Notes: generated by a model not told the origin, from the letters alone. A stretch of DNA of 64,000 nt from Takakia lepidozioides (GCA_030704615.1 CM060731.1:50220001-50284000); one strand, 5' to 3'. Shown: positions 31,214-43,072, counted from the first letter of the stretch. Translations and numbers: made by a program.

Positions 31214-32312
31214 ACTCTGCGCTGCTCAGCCATAGCCAAGCTGATAATCCAGGTCAAACAATTGAGATCCATTGCTTGCCCCAACACCTGACGACGTGAT
31301 GCCTCAGAAAGAGATGGCACCACCGTGGTACCGGTGGTAAAACCCATCGCCCACTCGCGCTCGTTAGCATTGGGCTCCACTAATTGTTGCAACTGGCTAT
31401 CCCACAAGAGGCCAGGTCCACCATCGAAAAGCATGGGATCCTGGGAAGCTGAGCAGTGTAGGTAATGCTGCTCGTGGTTGACCCACCCTGTTGACCACTG
31501 CCAAAGGCGAACGGTCATCGTGTCTCACACGTTGAGACTGCCTCCCTGTATCCAAAATGCTATCCACTGTGAGGTGTGCTGGCCGCTGCACCCCATCAAA
31601 TGCACGCTTGAGCAGTGCGGGTGGCATCAAGTTAGTCCACCATAGCCGTGGACGATGAGCCCGTGACCCCACTGCAGCTGCATCCAGCAACACTGCTGAC
31701 CCAAGCCACGACCGGACTTGATGCACACTGGCCATCACCCTGGCCCAAGAATCGCCCATCAGTGGCACATTCTCCAAAGATGTATGCTGGAGATACAGCT
31801 TGATGAAGCTGCAAGTGGCGCAAAACCCGCACCATCTCCCAAAACAGACCCATCCTTGAGTCTCGCAATCCATTGCCATGCCCGGCTGATGAATGCCCTT
31901 GGCAGGCCCACCCTGCCACTACCAGATCAATGGAGCCAACCTGCTCTAAATCCTGCGCCCCCAGCAACGAAATGTCTACTGGCAAGGCTTGTTGGTATCC
32001 ACGAACTGCAGACACTGGCAACAAATCAGGATACTGCTGTACCAACTGAGCAACATGGCGCAGTGAGATGCGTCATGCAGTCTCATCCCTCTCCACATAC
32101 AGGTAACGTCGAACTTGTATACCTACCTGCAGCACTGAAGCCAATCCAGTGCTGATCCCGCCAAACAAGTCCAGAAGGCATATGCCTTCATCCGGGCACT
32201 GCCACACAAGAGGTGTAGTGTCCAATGGCGACAACTGAGGTGGTCCTGGTGCAATCACCGCACTCTTCTCCTCTCCTGACAGTACGAAAGCGTCCACCCA
32301 GGCTTGTTGCAC
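31210..32312 (-). pseudogene. Element E C5 cytosine DNA methyltransferase (DNMT3/DRM-like), broken
   Basis: Methyltransferase motifs occur in canonical order. Motif I is LLDLFGGISTGLASVLQ followed by GIQVRRYLYVERDE (SAM site, DNMT3/DRM-like wording). Motif IV is DLVVAGWACQGHS, with the catalytic Cys preceded by Ala instead of Pro. Motif VI is ENVPLMG, motif VIII SRAHRPRLWW, and motif X REWAMGF with RRQVLGQAMDLN. The frame changes from 2 to 1 near 31774 and to frame 0 near 31420. An in-frame TGA follows motif I at 32073. Intact enzymes of this family methylate cytosine C5. It shares frame with the protease upstream, so the ancestral element made a protease-DNMT fusion. Without repair this copy cannot make an active enzyme. 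Confidence 0.85.
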
Positions 32313-32330
32313 CCGTCCATCAGCAGCCTG

Positions 32331-33016
32331 CTACAAATCTTTGCCCGTACCCCACAATGGAGTGTGAGCAACCATGGTAGGCAACTCCGCCGTACCATGC
32401 ATGTCATCCTGCTCTGCTGGAGGTGGCACATCCTTTGCATGGGCATTTCCTGCCAGCAACTCTCCAGGCCAACTAACTGCAGCCGTAAAGGCGGCTAATG
32501 TTGGCATCTTGTCCCGCTGGGCAGCCGCAATACCCCCAATGAATGTCACAGGGAGCTGTGCACGACGACCATCCCCTGACTGCCATCCAGGACTGTAGGA
32601 TGCTGACTCCTCCCAAAAGTCCAGGGTGAAGCCCATGGGATATAACACTGCCCCACCAACAAGGACATCGTAAGAGACCGTGTCTGTCACAATGGCCTTG
32701 GCTCGCATCACTGAGCCATCTACAGGATGATCTGGTTGTAGTCCAATGGCCAACTCACGCCGTGTCATGCCCCGAGCCTGCTCTGATCCTCCCAGAGATG
32801 TCTGTATCTGGAAAGGACAAGGCTCCATATCCGCCTCCATGAGGCCCAAACCTGCAATAGCAACTCTGCCCAACATCAGTGGCTGAGCTCCCGAATCCAA
32901 CAAGACCCGCAGTGGCCGGTACTTCTGGCCTGCCGGTCCACTCAAAGTGAAAATGCCATCCTGGTTGTCTAACAAGACAACTCCAGGTGTCACCATGGCG
33001 CGCTCAAAGGCTGGCC
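32331..33016 (-). CDS. Element E aspartic protease region
   Basis: The 222-codon frame contains the retropepsin-like LRVLLDSGAQPLMLGRVA, with DSGA as the active site, and later YDVLVGGAVLYPMGF, the usual second conserved strand. It is entered from Gag by a frame change near 33016 and stops at an in-frame TAG (32331) just before the methyltransferase in the same frame. The role is polyprotein cleavage. Confidence 0.8.
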
Positions 33017-35121
33017 TAGCTGGCAGCTGCAGCTTGCCATGGCGCAGCCGTGGCAGTCTTGACCCTCAAATCCGAGGATCCCTCTGCCACTACACCTTCC
33101 ACTAACTCCGCAGAAGATGAAGTGACCTCCCCACTCTCACAGAGTGTTGCTGCTAGTCTGAACACTGCATCTGGTCTTACCCCCGGCGTCGCAATCATGG
33201 TTGCCAAGAATAGTGGGGCTTGACACACAGAGGTGGCTGCCCCCAACAACACACCGGCTGCACTAGCCTTGGTAGTTGGTGTCAGTGTTGCACGTGTAGC
33301 TCTCCCCAATGGCATAGTAACCTCCACCTCGGTAACAGTCGGGCGAGAACTAGGTGCCATGGATGGCGTCGACACAGTCTCCGCCAATGTGAATGACTGA
33401 GGAAGCCTCGCCTGACAGCTTGCCTCCCCACGCTGTGGATCCAATTCCACCTCTGCACCTCGTGGCTCAGGAACTCGTGCTGCTCCTCGAGTCACGGCTG
33501 CAGCAGACTCCACCTGCACTAGTGGTAGTGCTGCTCCGCACATGAATCCCATGCCTCCCATATCTCCTCCCTCAGGCGCAGGAGATGGACCATCCCGCCT
33601 GGGAGCCGATACAGCCTGAGCTGTAGCCATGGCAGCGAGCCTCTGCTCTAGCTGCTGAAGCCGGTTGGCCATGCCTTGGTCAACACCCTGACCTCCGCGT
33701 CATTGGCCATGTTGAGCTTGCCCTTGGCCTGCACCTCGTGCCCGGCCACCTCGTCCTCTCTGGGCTGGTCCACCTCGCCCCCGGCCACCATTGTTCCCTT
33801 GGAACTGGCCTGGGCGCAACTCAGGATGCAAGTCATAACACTGGGCATCTCCATGCCCATACTTGCCACAATGCCCACACTGCAACTGTGCAGGTTGTGC
33901 TTGTGCCGGCCTTTTGCCACTCTCTGGGCAATCTCTCTTGACATAGGGTCCTCCACATGTCCAACATATCACCCCTGGTTGTTGTTGGCCTGCAAAAGAT
34001 GCCACGGGCCTCTGCACCTGAGGTCCCCTGTAAGCTCCATGGAACTTGGGTTGGGAAACCTTGCCCCCCTGACCACGCTGTTGGGCAGTCCCTTGTGCCT
34101 GTGGGCTGGCAGCTGCGCCTCATGCAGGCATGTCCTTACCAAATCCAATGGTAACAACTCGCTCCTCCACCATGTTGAGCTCAATCCGCTCAGCCAGCAG
34201 AAACACATCTGCTAATGTGGGTTGGGCTGCTTGTAACAGGGTTGCATCTCACACCCTTCTCTTGAGCTCCTTGTCCAGAATTCCATACCAAAACTGGATT
34301 GTCTGAGCTTCAATAACCCCTTGGGTCACACTTATCAAGCGCCTCATACGAGTGTACGCCTCTCGCCGGCTCTCACTGGATTTGCGCTGGAAGTCTTGCA
34401 AACTTCGCAGCTTCTCTGTCCGTACACCTTGGTAGTTCCTCCGCAACTCCTGGAAGAACTCCACCACCGGGTTGAATCTAGGCACATGTGTTGTAGTCGT
34501 GGCAGGAGGAGTAGTAGCACCTTTTGAATTGGTACCACCTGTAGAAGTACCGGCACTACTTGTTCCACTACTAGTGTTGGTAGTGGGAGATATTGGTGCT
34601 GATGCAGCTACTGGTCGCGTCATGCCTCGAGTAATGGAGACATAGTCAGGTGACCAATACATCCTCCACTCCTCAATCTCTGCTTCATGTCCTCGCCTGA
34701 ACTCGTGGTAATCGTCCATAGGCGGGCCTTCCAAATGCTGGAACAGTCCCTTCCACGCCATGAATGGGGTGAACAGCTGTGGATTGTGCATCTACTGCAA
34801 ATCACACCAGCTGCCGAACTCCTGGATAAAGTCATCTAGCTCAATTGTGCCTACAGCTCCAGAGTACCTACGAGGCCCCTTGGTAGCTCCATACATCTCC
34901 TCCATGTCGTCCCACAACAATGGCGAATGAAACTGCACACCTGTTGATGAAGCCTCCGAGTCTGTGTCTGACTCTGCACTAGTTGAGGGTGGAGGTGAAG
35001 GTGGTCTGAACCGAATACCTCGTCTTGTGAACCCACTCTCAATGTTACTGCCTGTAGCCGTACTCCCCTCAAAACCCTTGGGTAACTCTGTGATGACACT
35101 CACAATGTGCACCTCCCCCAT
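33016..35121 (-). pseudogene. Element E Gag with four in-frame stops
   Basis: One frame of about 700 codons runs from the ATG at 35121 to 33016 without frameshift but with stops at 34792 (TAG), 34249, 34120 and 33700 (TGA). It contains a Ser/Pro/Glu-rich N-terminus, a capsid region (FNPVVEFFQELRRNYQGV, QDFQRKSSESRREAYTRMRR, IQFWYGILDKELKRRV), and two zinc knuckles. The first, CWTCGGPYVKRDC, has lost its His to Tyr. The second, CGHCGKYGHGDAQC, is intact. A Gly/Arg-rich stretch and a C-terminal coiled region follow. Gag would form the virus-like particle. Confidence 0.8.
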
Positions 35122-35133
35122 GTGACACTATAA

Positions 35134-35146
35134 GGCTCTAGTACTA
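35134..35146 (-). other. Candidate primer-binding site of element E
   Basis: On the minus strand TAGTACTAGAGCC matches 10 of 13 positions of the initiator-Met-type site TGGTATCAGAGCC found intact in element B. It lies 12 nt before the gag ATG. Confidence 0.5.
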
Positions 35147-36466
35147 ATTCTAATAGTGACACGGGTGGGCACCTGTTGCAGTTTAAGGGTCATATCCCAG
35201 TGGCTCAGGGCACCTGCACCTGCACCTGCATCCACCGCAAGAACTCATATGGTTGGCTGGTCATCAACCCAGTCTCACCATAGAAGAAACACTGGTGGTC
35301 TTGCTGGTCATCACTCCAGCCTCACCACCGACAGCATACTCTAGGATTGACCGGTGATCAAATCCGGCCTAATGGCAGCTCCAAAACTATGGGCGGCCCA
35401 GGAAGACGACGTCTCCTCACTTAATGAGAACGCTGAGTGCAAAGGACAATGGTATAATGAACAGCTGAAAGCGGCTCACAGTAAGGCCGGGGAGGCTATC
35501 TTTTGGCAAAGAAATTCAAACGTTCATGCACAAACTAGTACCAACCTGGACGAGTTCCCTGGACGCGTCTAGACTCCCCACCAAGCAGGTTCACCACACA
35601 GCTGAAGTCATCCACTGTAGAAGTGAGGCCATCATCTTGACTTACGGAATCGGAGCGCCCCCATGGCTACATGCAGAGAGAACCCATGATACAAGCCTCC
35701 CTTTTGCAGTCCTTCACACAGCTGACAGGCCACCATATTGGGCAAGTCCTACACCTTTCTTCGATCCCCCTGTAGTCCGGACGAACGGCAAAACCGTGGC
35801 TTGGAAGAACGCCCAGCTCCACACCCACTTACCCAATGTGCTTAGCAGGCACACGCCTTAACCACTCGTAGCTGTGTTCTTATGTCGTGCGATCGTCCAC
35901 TCCTGATATGCCTCTCAATCCAATCCAGCTTCCGTTCGATCCATCCCCTACGCTGCGGCCTCACCCTCTCAGTGGAACCTCCCTGACAAATGGGAGCATA
36001 GGACGCGGTTACGGAGTTCGTCTCCATGCGCGCAGGCTGCAGTGTGAAGAAGCTTGAAAGTGGCAGGCAGCCAGCCATGGCCGAGCTGCTGCCGTGCTTC
36101 AACCACTCTACCTATACCCCCCGAGTCCCACCATTGCGACTAAGGATGTGAGACGAACTCAAGCTAGAGCCATTCTATGCTCATTGCTTGAGCTGTGTAC
36201 AAGACCATGACCATCTATATTATAATAGTGCTTAAAAAATAAAAACATCACATCTAGCTTAGCACTGGAAAACTAGATAGAGGCATCTCTCTCGAGTGAT
36301 AAGAAAAGCTAAAAACACACTCTTAACACAAGAAACATGAAATCCATCTCATCATCACTCTTTCATATAATAGTCGAGCCAGGGGCACCCCAAGCTATGG
36401 GGACTCCACCCCACAACAACCTATACACCCATCATAAGTACACTCAGTTCTAAACGATGAAGGAGT
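35147..36466. other. Probable remains of the element E 5' LTR and leader
   Basis: By position, between the candidate primer-binding site and repeat R, this should be 5' LTR. No matching sequence was found left of 27191, so it may be replaced or diverged. A repeated CACCTG/CCTGCA tract lies at 35208-35235. No gene. Confidence 0.35.
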
Positions 36467-36650
36467 TCGGTCGCGCAGGCTCAACTCGAGAGAGATGAGT
36501 TGCGCGACTGACGCTCTCGTGAAGATAAGACGGTTCAGGTGTCAAACTAAACTTGACACCTGATTTAACACTTGACCTAAATCCAAATGTTAAATACAAA
36601 TAACTAGTTTTATTCTAGTTAGTTTCACACTGTGCTTATTTAACTTGACA
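36467..36650. repeat. Repeat R, right copy (184 bp)
   Basis: A direct repeat of 27267-27450 at about 97% identity and the same length, exactly 9200 bp away. Candidate LTR end of element E. Confidence 0.75.
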
Positions 36651-39321
36651 CGGCTGTTTGTTGTCCGATGTTGCGGTAGGCGTTTCCATGCACGTGACTG
36701 TTCCTCTTTTGCGCGCGATGTTCATGGTGATGATGAAGCGTGTGCTTGAACATGAGAGGACTGTCTGGGCACTACAGCCACCATCGTGCATATGCTTCCA
36801 CTATTTTTGCCTTCTTGTTGTGCTTTCGGGAACCTTCGTTTTATGGTTTGGTTCTATGTCATAAATATGGAAAATGCAGACATTTGTCGTCGATAACGTC
36901 CTCTGCTTGTGATCCGTCATGATACGTTTAGCCCCTTCGTACTGCATCCCTCATGAGAGCCTTCACAAGTTTAGTTCGTTAAAGGAACCCATGGGTAACA
37001 TGGGCGCGAAAATGGTGGAAGCGTATGCACGTGGGAGCGTGTATTGCAGATTTTGTATCGGACGCCAGTGATTAACGTTTCCATCAGCAGATCGTTTTAC
37101 GAACCTTCGGTCTCCTTCTTGAAATTCTAGCGTTCCTTCGTTCAGTCCTGATGATCGCTGGTTTTGAGTGCTTGTACATATACCATGAAAGCGGGTAGTA
37201 GCATCTGATTTGAGGAGACCAACAAGAAGGCTGAACCCTAAACTAGAATGAAATAAGGGTGCTTAAAAGGAAGAGACCTCAGGCTGAGGCTGAGGCTGAT
37301 CCAAGAATGAAAGATGACTGAAAGAAAGCATGAGAGGAAACAAGAGGCCTCCCAGTCCACTGCACAAATACAGAGGTCAACTTAATCGCTCAGAGTCAAG
37401 ACGACACTGCGAAACCAGACTATGACTCAGGAGACAGTCTCAGCAGACTCAGAAAAGTTCTTACTCGTCCCCAATTGGCACCAAAATGAAATCGCACTCT
37501 TTCAAGTCCTTGCCCAGTCGTTCAGTGCTGAGGCAACCTTTCAAGACCTCCAGAAGGCTTTCATGTTGCCCCACCCCCAATGACTTCAACACCGTCCACG
37601 TCGACGTTGGAAGAACAGCAATAGTGTTGGTGAACGCAACCTCAACCGACTTCTCATAGAATCGACACTACAGCTCCAGGAGTCTATCTGTGCACTCCGA
37701 CTCAACCTTCTGGACCGCCTTTATGTCATCCAGCGACAGTCCGCATTCAAACCGTGGGTCCCCTTAAAAAAACATCAGCATGGAATTACCCGCCTTCACG
37801 TGCAGAACATGTGCTTTGCCAAACCGAGCACCCATCCTGCACAGAGCAGACCATCCTTCGGGAAGCCTCATGTACTGAACAGACTGACGTCAACATGGTA
37901 CCAAACACTCTACAGACTGAACAATTCATCAGACTGATAAGACTAACCACAACAGACAATGATGAAACCAGCAGCAGACTGACCACAACAGACCGCAAAG
38001 CACTTAACGACAAAGACAGACGAGGAGACTGAGCACAGTACTCACCTGTGCTGCTCCAAGACACAACCCACATCTTTGTCCATGTCCAAGGCCAGCTTGC
38101 GGTTCTTGTTCATAAAGACGCCAGACTTGCGGCTTGCATCCGTCGTGCATAAGTTGTGGAAAAGGGTGGAGGATCTGAAGAAACCCAGCTTTGTGATGGA
38201 TCCACATGGTATTATATAAGGGATGGCAGCACAAAAAAGCAATTCGAGTCGTCACGGAATACCATCCAGTCCTAAGGTCCTCAAAACACGCACCTGCTGA
38301 ATGCAGATGTCTGAGCCACGACGGGAGATGTCTGAGACAATTGCATCTGCAAATGCGCGTGGATGTTTGAGGTCCGTTGTGTCGCGAGTCTGTTCACAGT
38401 GGGTCCGTTGGCCCGTCAGTGCTCCGGATATTCCCCTTATCGCGTGCATAACAGTCAGTTTGGAGGCGGTCTGCTGGAAGTCCGTCTGTTGGGATATCAG
38501 TCTGTTGCACTTGTGAATTTGTCAGCCTGTTGTGTCGGAAGTCTGTTGCACTAAGTCTGTTTGATTTCTTATTTTCCCTCCGGTCAGTCTTTTGGCTTGT
38601 TCTCCCGCCAGTCTGGCGAAACGTCCGTCTGCTGGACAGTTCTCCTCTATGGATATCAGTCTGTTGGACTGTGCATGCATCAGTCTGTTGGACTGTGCAT
38701 GCATCAGTCTGTTGTGCCGCGAGTCTATTCGCAATGGGTGTGTTTGACTTTCCTGTTCTCCCCTTACTCTCTTTTGTCTTCATTCCGCTGGCAGGGAAGT
38801 GCCTCCAATATGAAGCCGCTTCGCCTCAGCAAAGCGAATAGTCCGCTGGACTCTCGGCCCGATGGGAAATGAGTCTGCTGCATTTGCGAGGAGCGTGGAT
38901 GAATTTAGTACGATCCGTTTGTTTGGTGGACGTATTCAATGCGATGACGGCAGATAGTTGGCGCCCGTGAAATCGCGCCACGTTGGCAGTGCCATGCCCG
39001 CTTTTCCCCTTCTACTTCTACTTTCTCCATTTTCTTCGCACAGTTTTGCACTGCTTTGTTTTCCTCTTTGCGTTTCTATCACCGTAACGAAAGACGACCG
39101 TTCTTCCCCAGGTGTGGAGAGTCGCGGTGAGCCGCGAAGCGTCGCAAACACGCTCGCCTTCGTAACAACTCGAAGTTCATCGGCTCGGTGAGGTTCTCAC
39201 TTGCTGCGGTGTTTCCATTCCATTCTGTGTCCTCTTCTTGCTTAGGGTGAGTCTTTTCATAGGACTTCTATCTGTCGCTCTGTCGCTCATTGTCCTTGCA
39301 CCTTCGTTTCATTCTGCAGCG
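36651..39321. other. Region with scattered CAGACTG/CAGTCTG motifs
   Basis: No supported gene. From 37850 to 38030 CAGACTG recurs, and from 38390 to 38730 the reverse form CAGTCTGTTGG recurs, including a perfect tandem pair of GTTGGACTGTGCATGCATCA units at 38660-38710. The last 100 bp are pyrimidine-rich and end in TTCTGCAG before the ATG at 39322, so they may be intron or 5' leader of the next gene. Confidence 0.6.
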
Positions 39322-41529
39322 ATGGAGGATGCTTGTGAAAAAAGTGGAGCGGACTGGTTGGATTTTGTGCACCAAACCAGACTGAAGAAGGAGCGAAGGT
39401 ACTGGTACTCACCAGATGAGTTTGATCATAAAATAGTGGAAGCATTTGTAGACCTCCACGCCCGGAAGCCCAAAATCTCGAATTGGCAGAAAGACAAACT
39501 CTTCTGTTCCTTCTATGAAAAGGTAATCAAGGACAAAATCCAACTAAATCGGCATTGTATTGACACGGGTTGCAAGGAGACTGTTGCAATGATTCCACGG
39601 GATTTCAAGCCTTGGCCGATACTGAAAGAAATGTCGATTGTCAAAGAGGCCACAATGCGTTTGCGCGGATCAGTGCTTGACCCCCGCACTTTGGAATTAG
39701 ACGAAGTGCGCGCACGGTATGGCGTCCATTGTGGTGGCCCGTCAATGGAGGATTTGCAAGTGCAGGGAACGCTGGACGCTCCCAGAAAACGTAAACTGAG
39801 TGATGGGGCCCAAAAAAAGGAGAGGCAAAAAAATGAGAAGGCTGCAAGGTCTGCTCGCGAGGCAAGGGCAAAATCCACGCAACAGACTGAACCCCGTCCT
39901 GGGCGGCAGACCCACACCATCAGTACTGATACTGAAAGTGAATCTGCTCAGGGCGTGGAAGGGGTGACAAGTCCAGTGGACATTGACTTGCCTGACCAGA
40001 CTCGGCAGCAGACTCACACAAATATCGCGACCCATGCCATCGGTTTAGGGTCAAAACCAAAAACTCAATAGAGCACTGAAGGGCCAGTCTGCCCTGGCAC
40101 ATTGCGCCTCGTTGACTTTGGGCTTTTCCCACCAGAGTGCCCACCAATTGGGGATCCAGACTTCTTCCGTTATTTCTACAGAGTTGCCCAGTCAGGTCTG
40201 CTACGCACATTAATCCGACAGGCGGAACGGAACTGGTTGAATAGCTTTGAAGATGAAGATGACGATGATGAAGTAAAGGAGGTAATGGTCAGTCTGACCG
40301 CCCAGTCTGTTCTCTGTGCTGTTTGAGTCCATCATCGGGGTCATGTTGCCTATTCAGTCTGGTCAGTCCCCTGCGTTCTCTCCTCAGTCCGCTGGCTCAA
40401 TCCGCTCGTCAGTTAGTCTGTTTTATATCGCTGCATTACTTACTGAGTCTGTTTGTCAGTCCACTAGTCCAGTCCACTGGTATAGTCTACTAGTTGCCTC
40501 CACCCTACGTACGCACGTTACAGTCTGCTGGTCTGTGAGTCCAGTCCGCTGCATGAGGTGAATATAGAGTCCACATCCATGTTCCTGACGTCGAAGTTCT
40601 CTACCGTGTACCAGGATGAACGTGTTTCTATTCGTAGGGCCATTCAGGCTTGGCGGATACCTAGCAATGATGCTCCTTTACAAGCGACTGCAGTGCATGC
40701 GGAAGTGGACCGCGTGCGAGAGTACATATTATTGAAGTATCCTGGGTCATCTGCTGTTATAGCAGCATTACATATTGAAGACGCGTTGGGGGGGAATGCG
40801 TCTGGGACAGCCGAGTCTACCATCCAGCAGACTCCCATTCAGCAGGCCGTCATCCAGCAGACTCCCGTTCAGCAGCCTGTCATCCAGCAGACTCCAACAG
40901 AGCAGACTCCCAACGAGCAGCCTGTCATCCTGCAGACTCCTCTCCAGGAGCCCATCATGCAACCCATGCCAATGGGAAGTCTTGTCATCCAACAGACTGC
41001 GGACCAGCAGACTGACCAGCAGACTGCCTTTCTCTCACATAGCACGGCGCTTTTTGCAGTTTGGCGATCGCCATCACCGGTAATTCGACCCGGAGCTGAA
41101 GACCTCACACTTCCCCGGCTTAGGGTGGGAGAAATCAATCCCCATTTGGATTGGCATAATGAGCTCCACCGGATTGTTGCGGACCGCCGGTGGTCATTTG
41201 TACCCTTTCATTATTCCATGGAGTTTTCTATTGAGGAAGCCAACCATGTTCTAGAAGCCGCCTCTGCTGTTGCCATTGAAGCCACAAGCGACCAAAATGC
41301 GCCGCCTCTACTTGTGCAGCTGATTCTCATGGATGACCCATGGCCTGAAGACCTCAGACATATGCCTATGGCACATCCAACCTTTGGGGTGCGAAGAAAG
41401 CACTTGTTCGGATTGACTGAGGAGGACTTTGAGCGCATGGCAACTTCCTTCCTACAACACAGATGGATGCAATTTGGCAATTTCCGCTCATACAACAAGT
41501 TGATGAAGGATCTGCATAGTTTGAGGATG
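39322..41529 (+). pseudogene. Unrecognised two-exon gene, truncated by an LTR
   Basis: Exon 39322-40281 starts with the ATG after a TTCTGCAG acceptor. A GT..AG intron (40282-40557) keeps phase 0, and exon 2 (40558 on) runs until the LTR of element C begins at 41530. The deduced ~640-residue protein has a charged N-terminal domain (ADWLDFVHQTRLKKERRYWY, FCSFYEKVIKDK), a basic Lys/Arg region, an acidic EDEDDDDE end of exon 1, a Gln/Thr/Pro repeat (IQQTPIQQAVIQQTPVQQ) and a C-terminal folded-looking region. An in-frame TAG at 40069 interrupts exon 1. No family is recognised. The stop and the LTR make it probably inactive. Confidence 0.55.
40282..40557 (+). repeat. Intron built largely of CAGTCYG motifs
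   Basis: A 276-bp intron in which CAGTCTG, CAGTCCGCTGG and CAGTCCACTGG variants recur about a dozen times. The reverse-complement motif makes the Gln/Thr repeat in the next exon. Confidence 0.65.
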
Positions 41530-42484
41530 TGTTAGAGGACTGTCGGGGACTTAGACACTTATACGGGATCTGTAGGGTACCCTTAATTTTTGCACAGACT
41601 GAGACCAACAGGAGCCTTAGGGGTGACAGCAGCGCACTGTAGAGGGGGGTTACACAGCCCGTCACAGTCGTCACAGTCGTCACAGCCGACACAGCCAACA
41701 CAGCCCGTCACAGCAGACACAGCCGACACAGCCAACACAGCCCGTCACAGTCGTCACAGCAGACACAGTCGTCACAGCCGACACAGCCCGGCACAGCCAC
41801 ACAGCCAGTCACAGCCCGACACAGTTTCACACAGCCAGTCACAGCTTGACACAGCTGTCACGATCATAGGGAACGAAGAGTAGGACAGGGAACGACTGTG
41901 GGAACAACACCTGCGAAGGGAACATGTTAGTTCACAGACGACGGTTAGTGAGGGAAACGGTTAGAACCACGGATAGGAAGATAAAGGGAGAAAAGGGGAA
42001 TTGAGGGATATCATTCGGAGGAGGACTTCTTGGTTATGGAGGAGAGGGGATCGGGCAGAGATGAAGAATGGAAGTGAAGATAGAGAGATGATGAGTAGAT
42101 GCTTGATATATGCAAGGCTGTAATGATATTGTAGAGCAGATTAGAGACACAATGGCTTCGGCCTGATACCTGATAAATCATAATCGGATACTTTTACGAT
42201 ACAATCACACTGTGTAGAGAGATCTGAGTGAAGCTGTGAAATGAATGGATGAGTTGATGGAATCCAATAGATTGATAAAGCAAACTGATACTTAATTATC
42301 AATGGTAAGATAGCTAACATGAATACCAAAAGGGAAACAAATAGGAAACACCCCCATGATACACTAGCTGTAGGTCATGACTGATTGTTCTGCGCGGGCT
42401 GAGTACTTAGAGATTTCCAACTCTTCTATCTTGGAGTTTCCACCTCGAATAGCGAAGGGATGGGTGAGTAAAAGCCGCGCGACA
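41530..42484 (+). repeat. Element C 5' LTR
   Basis: A 955-bp LTR with TGTTAGAGGA start and GCGACA end. A large CACAGCCGACA-type minisatellite spans about 41650-41860. Confidence 0.88.
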
Positions 42485-43072
42485 TTTGGCGACCATACTG
42501 GGGACCTGAGACATGAACAACCAGATGTGACAGGCATCTGGTGGGATCATGGTGGTTGGACCATTAAAGAATTTGAAGTGAATCAAATTCCCTGTGGAAC
42601 GAAGGAAGAAAGATTGTCCAAACAATTCTTTCAAAGGTTCTTGGAATTGCCAGACTGTTGTAAAGAAAATATTCTTAAGCGAGTGCATAATGCTGATCCA
42701 GAATGGGGTCTGGAGAAAGGAGTGATAAAGATTTATCAGGTAGCCTGTAGAGGAAGAGCACGTTGGTTACCAACATTGGTTTATGTGATAGCATTGCTAT
42801 CCATTAAACGAGTAGAGTTTGAAGGCTGGGAAGAAAGAAAGGTGAATGTTTATACTCATATGCATGAAGAGCTTGTACTAGTAAAGAATTGGATTCCAAA
42901 GGATATTTTGTGGATCAAACTCACACCAAGAACAGCTTTTCAGACTTGTTTGCCATATGGTTATATGGTAACGGAGACTTCAAGTATAGCCAAGGGTGCA
43001 TTGAAGCTTGAAAGAAACCCAGGCATATACGAGAGATATTACAGAAGAGAGTTTTGGTTATTGCCACATTAA
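42377..43072 (+). CDS. Element C ORF1 (231 aa), intact homologue of element A ORF1
   Basis: Same length and start as 12739-13434, with roughly a dozen substitutions and no gaps. It again begins inside the LTR and crosses the primer-binding site. Its survival in a fragment whose pol is gone indicates either recent insertion or selection on the family. Function unknown. Confidence 0.65.
   Translation: MTDCSARAEYLEISNSSILEFPPRIAKGWVSKSRATFGDHTGDLRHEQPDVTGIWWDHGGWTIKEFEVNQIPCGTKEERLSKQFFQRFLELPDCCKENILKRVHNADPEWGLEKGVIKIYQVACRGRARWLPTLVYVIALLSIKRVEFEGWEERKVNVYTHMHEELVLVKNWIPKDILWIKLTPRTAFQTCLPYGYMVTETSSIAKGALKLERNPGIYERYYRREFWLLPH

Larger units (their letters stand above)
27451..36466 (-). mobile_element. 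Element E: Ty3/gypsy retrotransposon carrying a cytosine methyltransferase and a PHD finger
   Basis: Minus-strand order is gag (35121-33016), protease (about 33016-32331), C5 cytosine methyltransferase (32312-31210), RT (30775-30056), RNase H and integrase, then PHD finger (to 27803). Gag begins 12 nt after a worn initiator-Met-type primer-binding site at 35134-35146. Direct repeats R at 27267-27450 and 36467-36650 flank it and could be LTR remnants, but full LTRs and a target duplication were not found. In-frame stops and at least two frameshifts show it is defective. Retrotransposon-borne DNMTs have been described in charophytes and dinoflagellates (de Mendoza and colleagues, 2018). Confidence 0.8.

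Noticed and set aside
27267-36650. Calling R the complete LTR pair of element E with target duplication
   Set aside because: The outer flanks (TAAAG and CGGCT) do not match and no polypurine tract abuts R, so it is reported only as a candidate LTR remnant.
39238-39321. Signal-peptide-like hydrophobic start of the 39.2-kb gene
   Set aside because: The start codon would be TTG, and a splice acceptor precedes the ATG at 39322. The hydrophobic stretch is likely intron.
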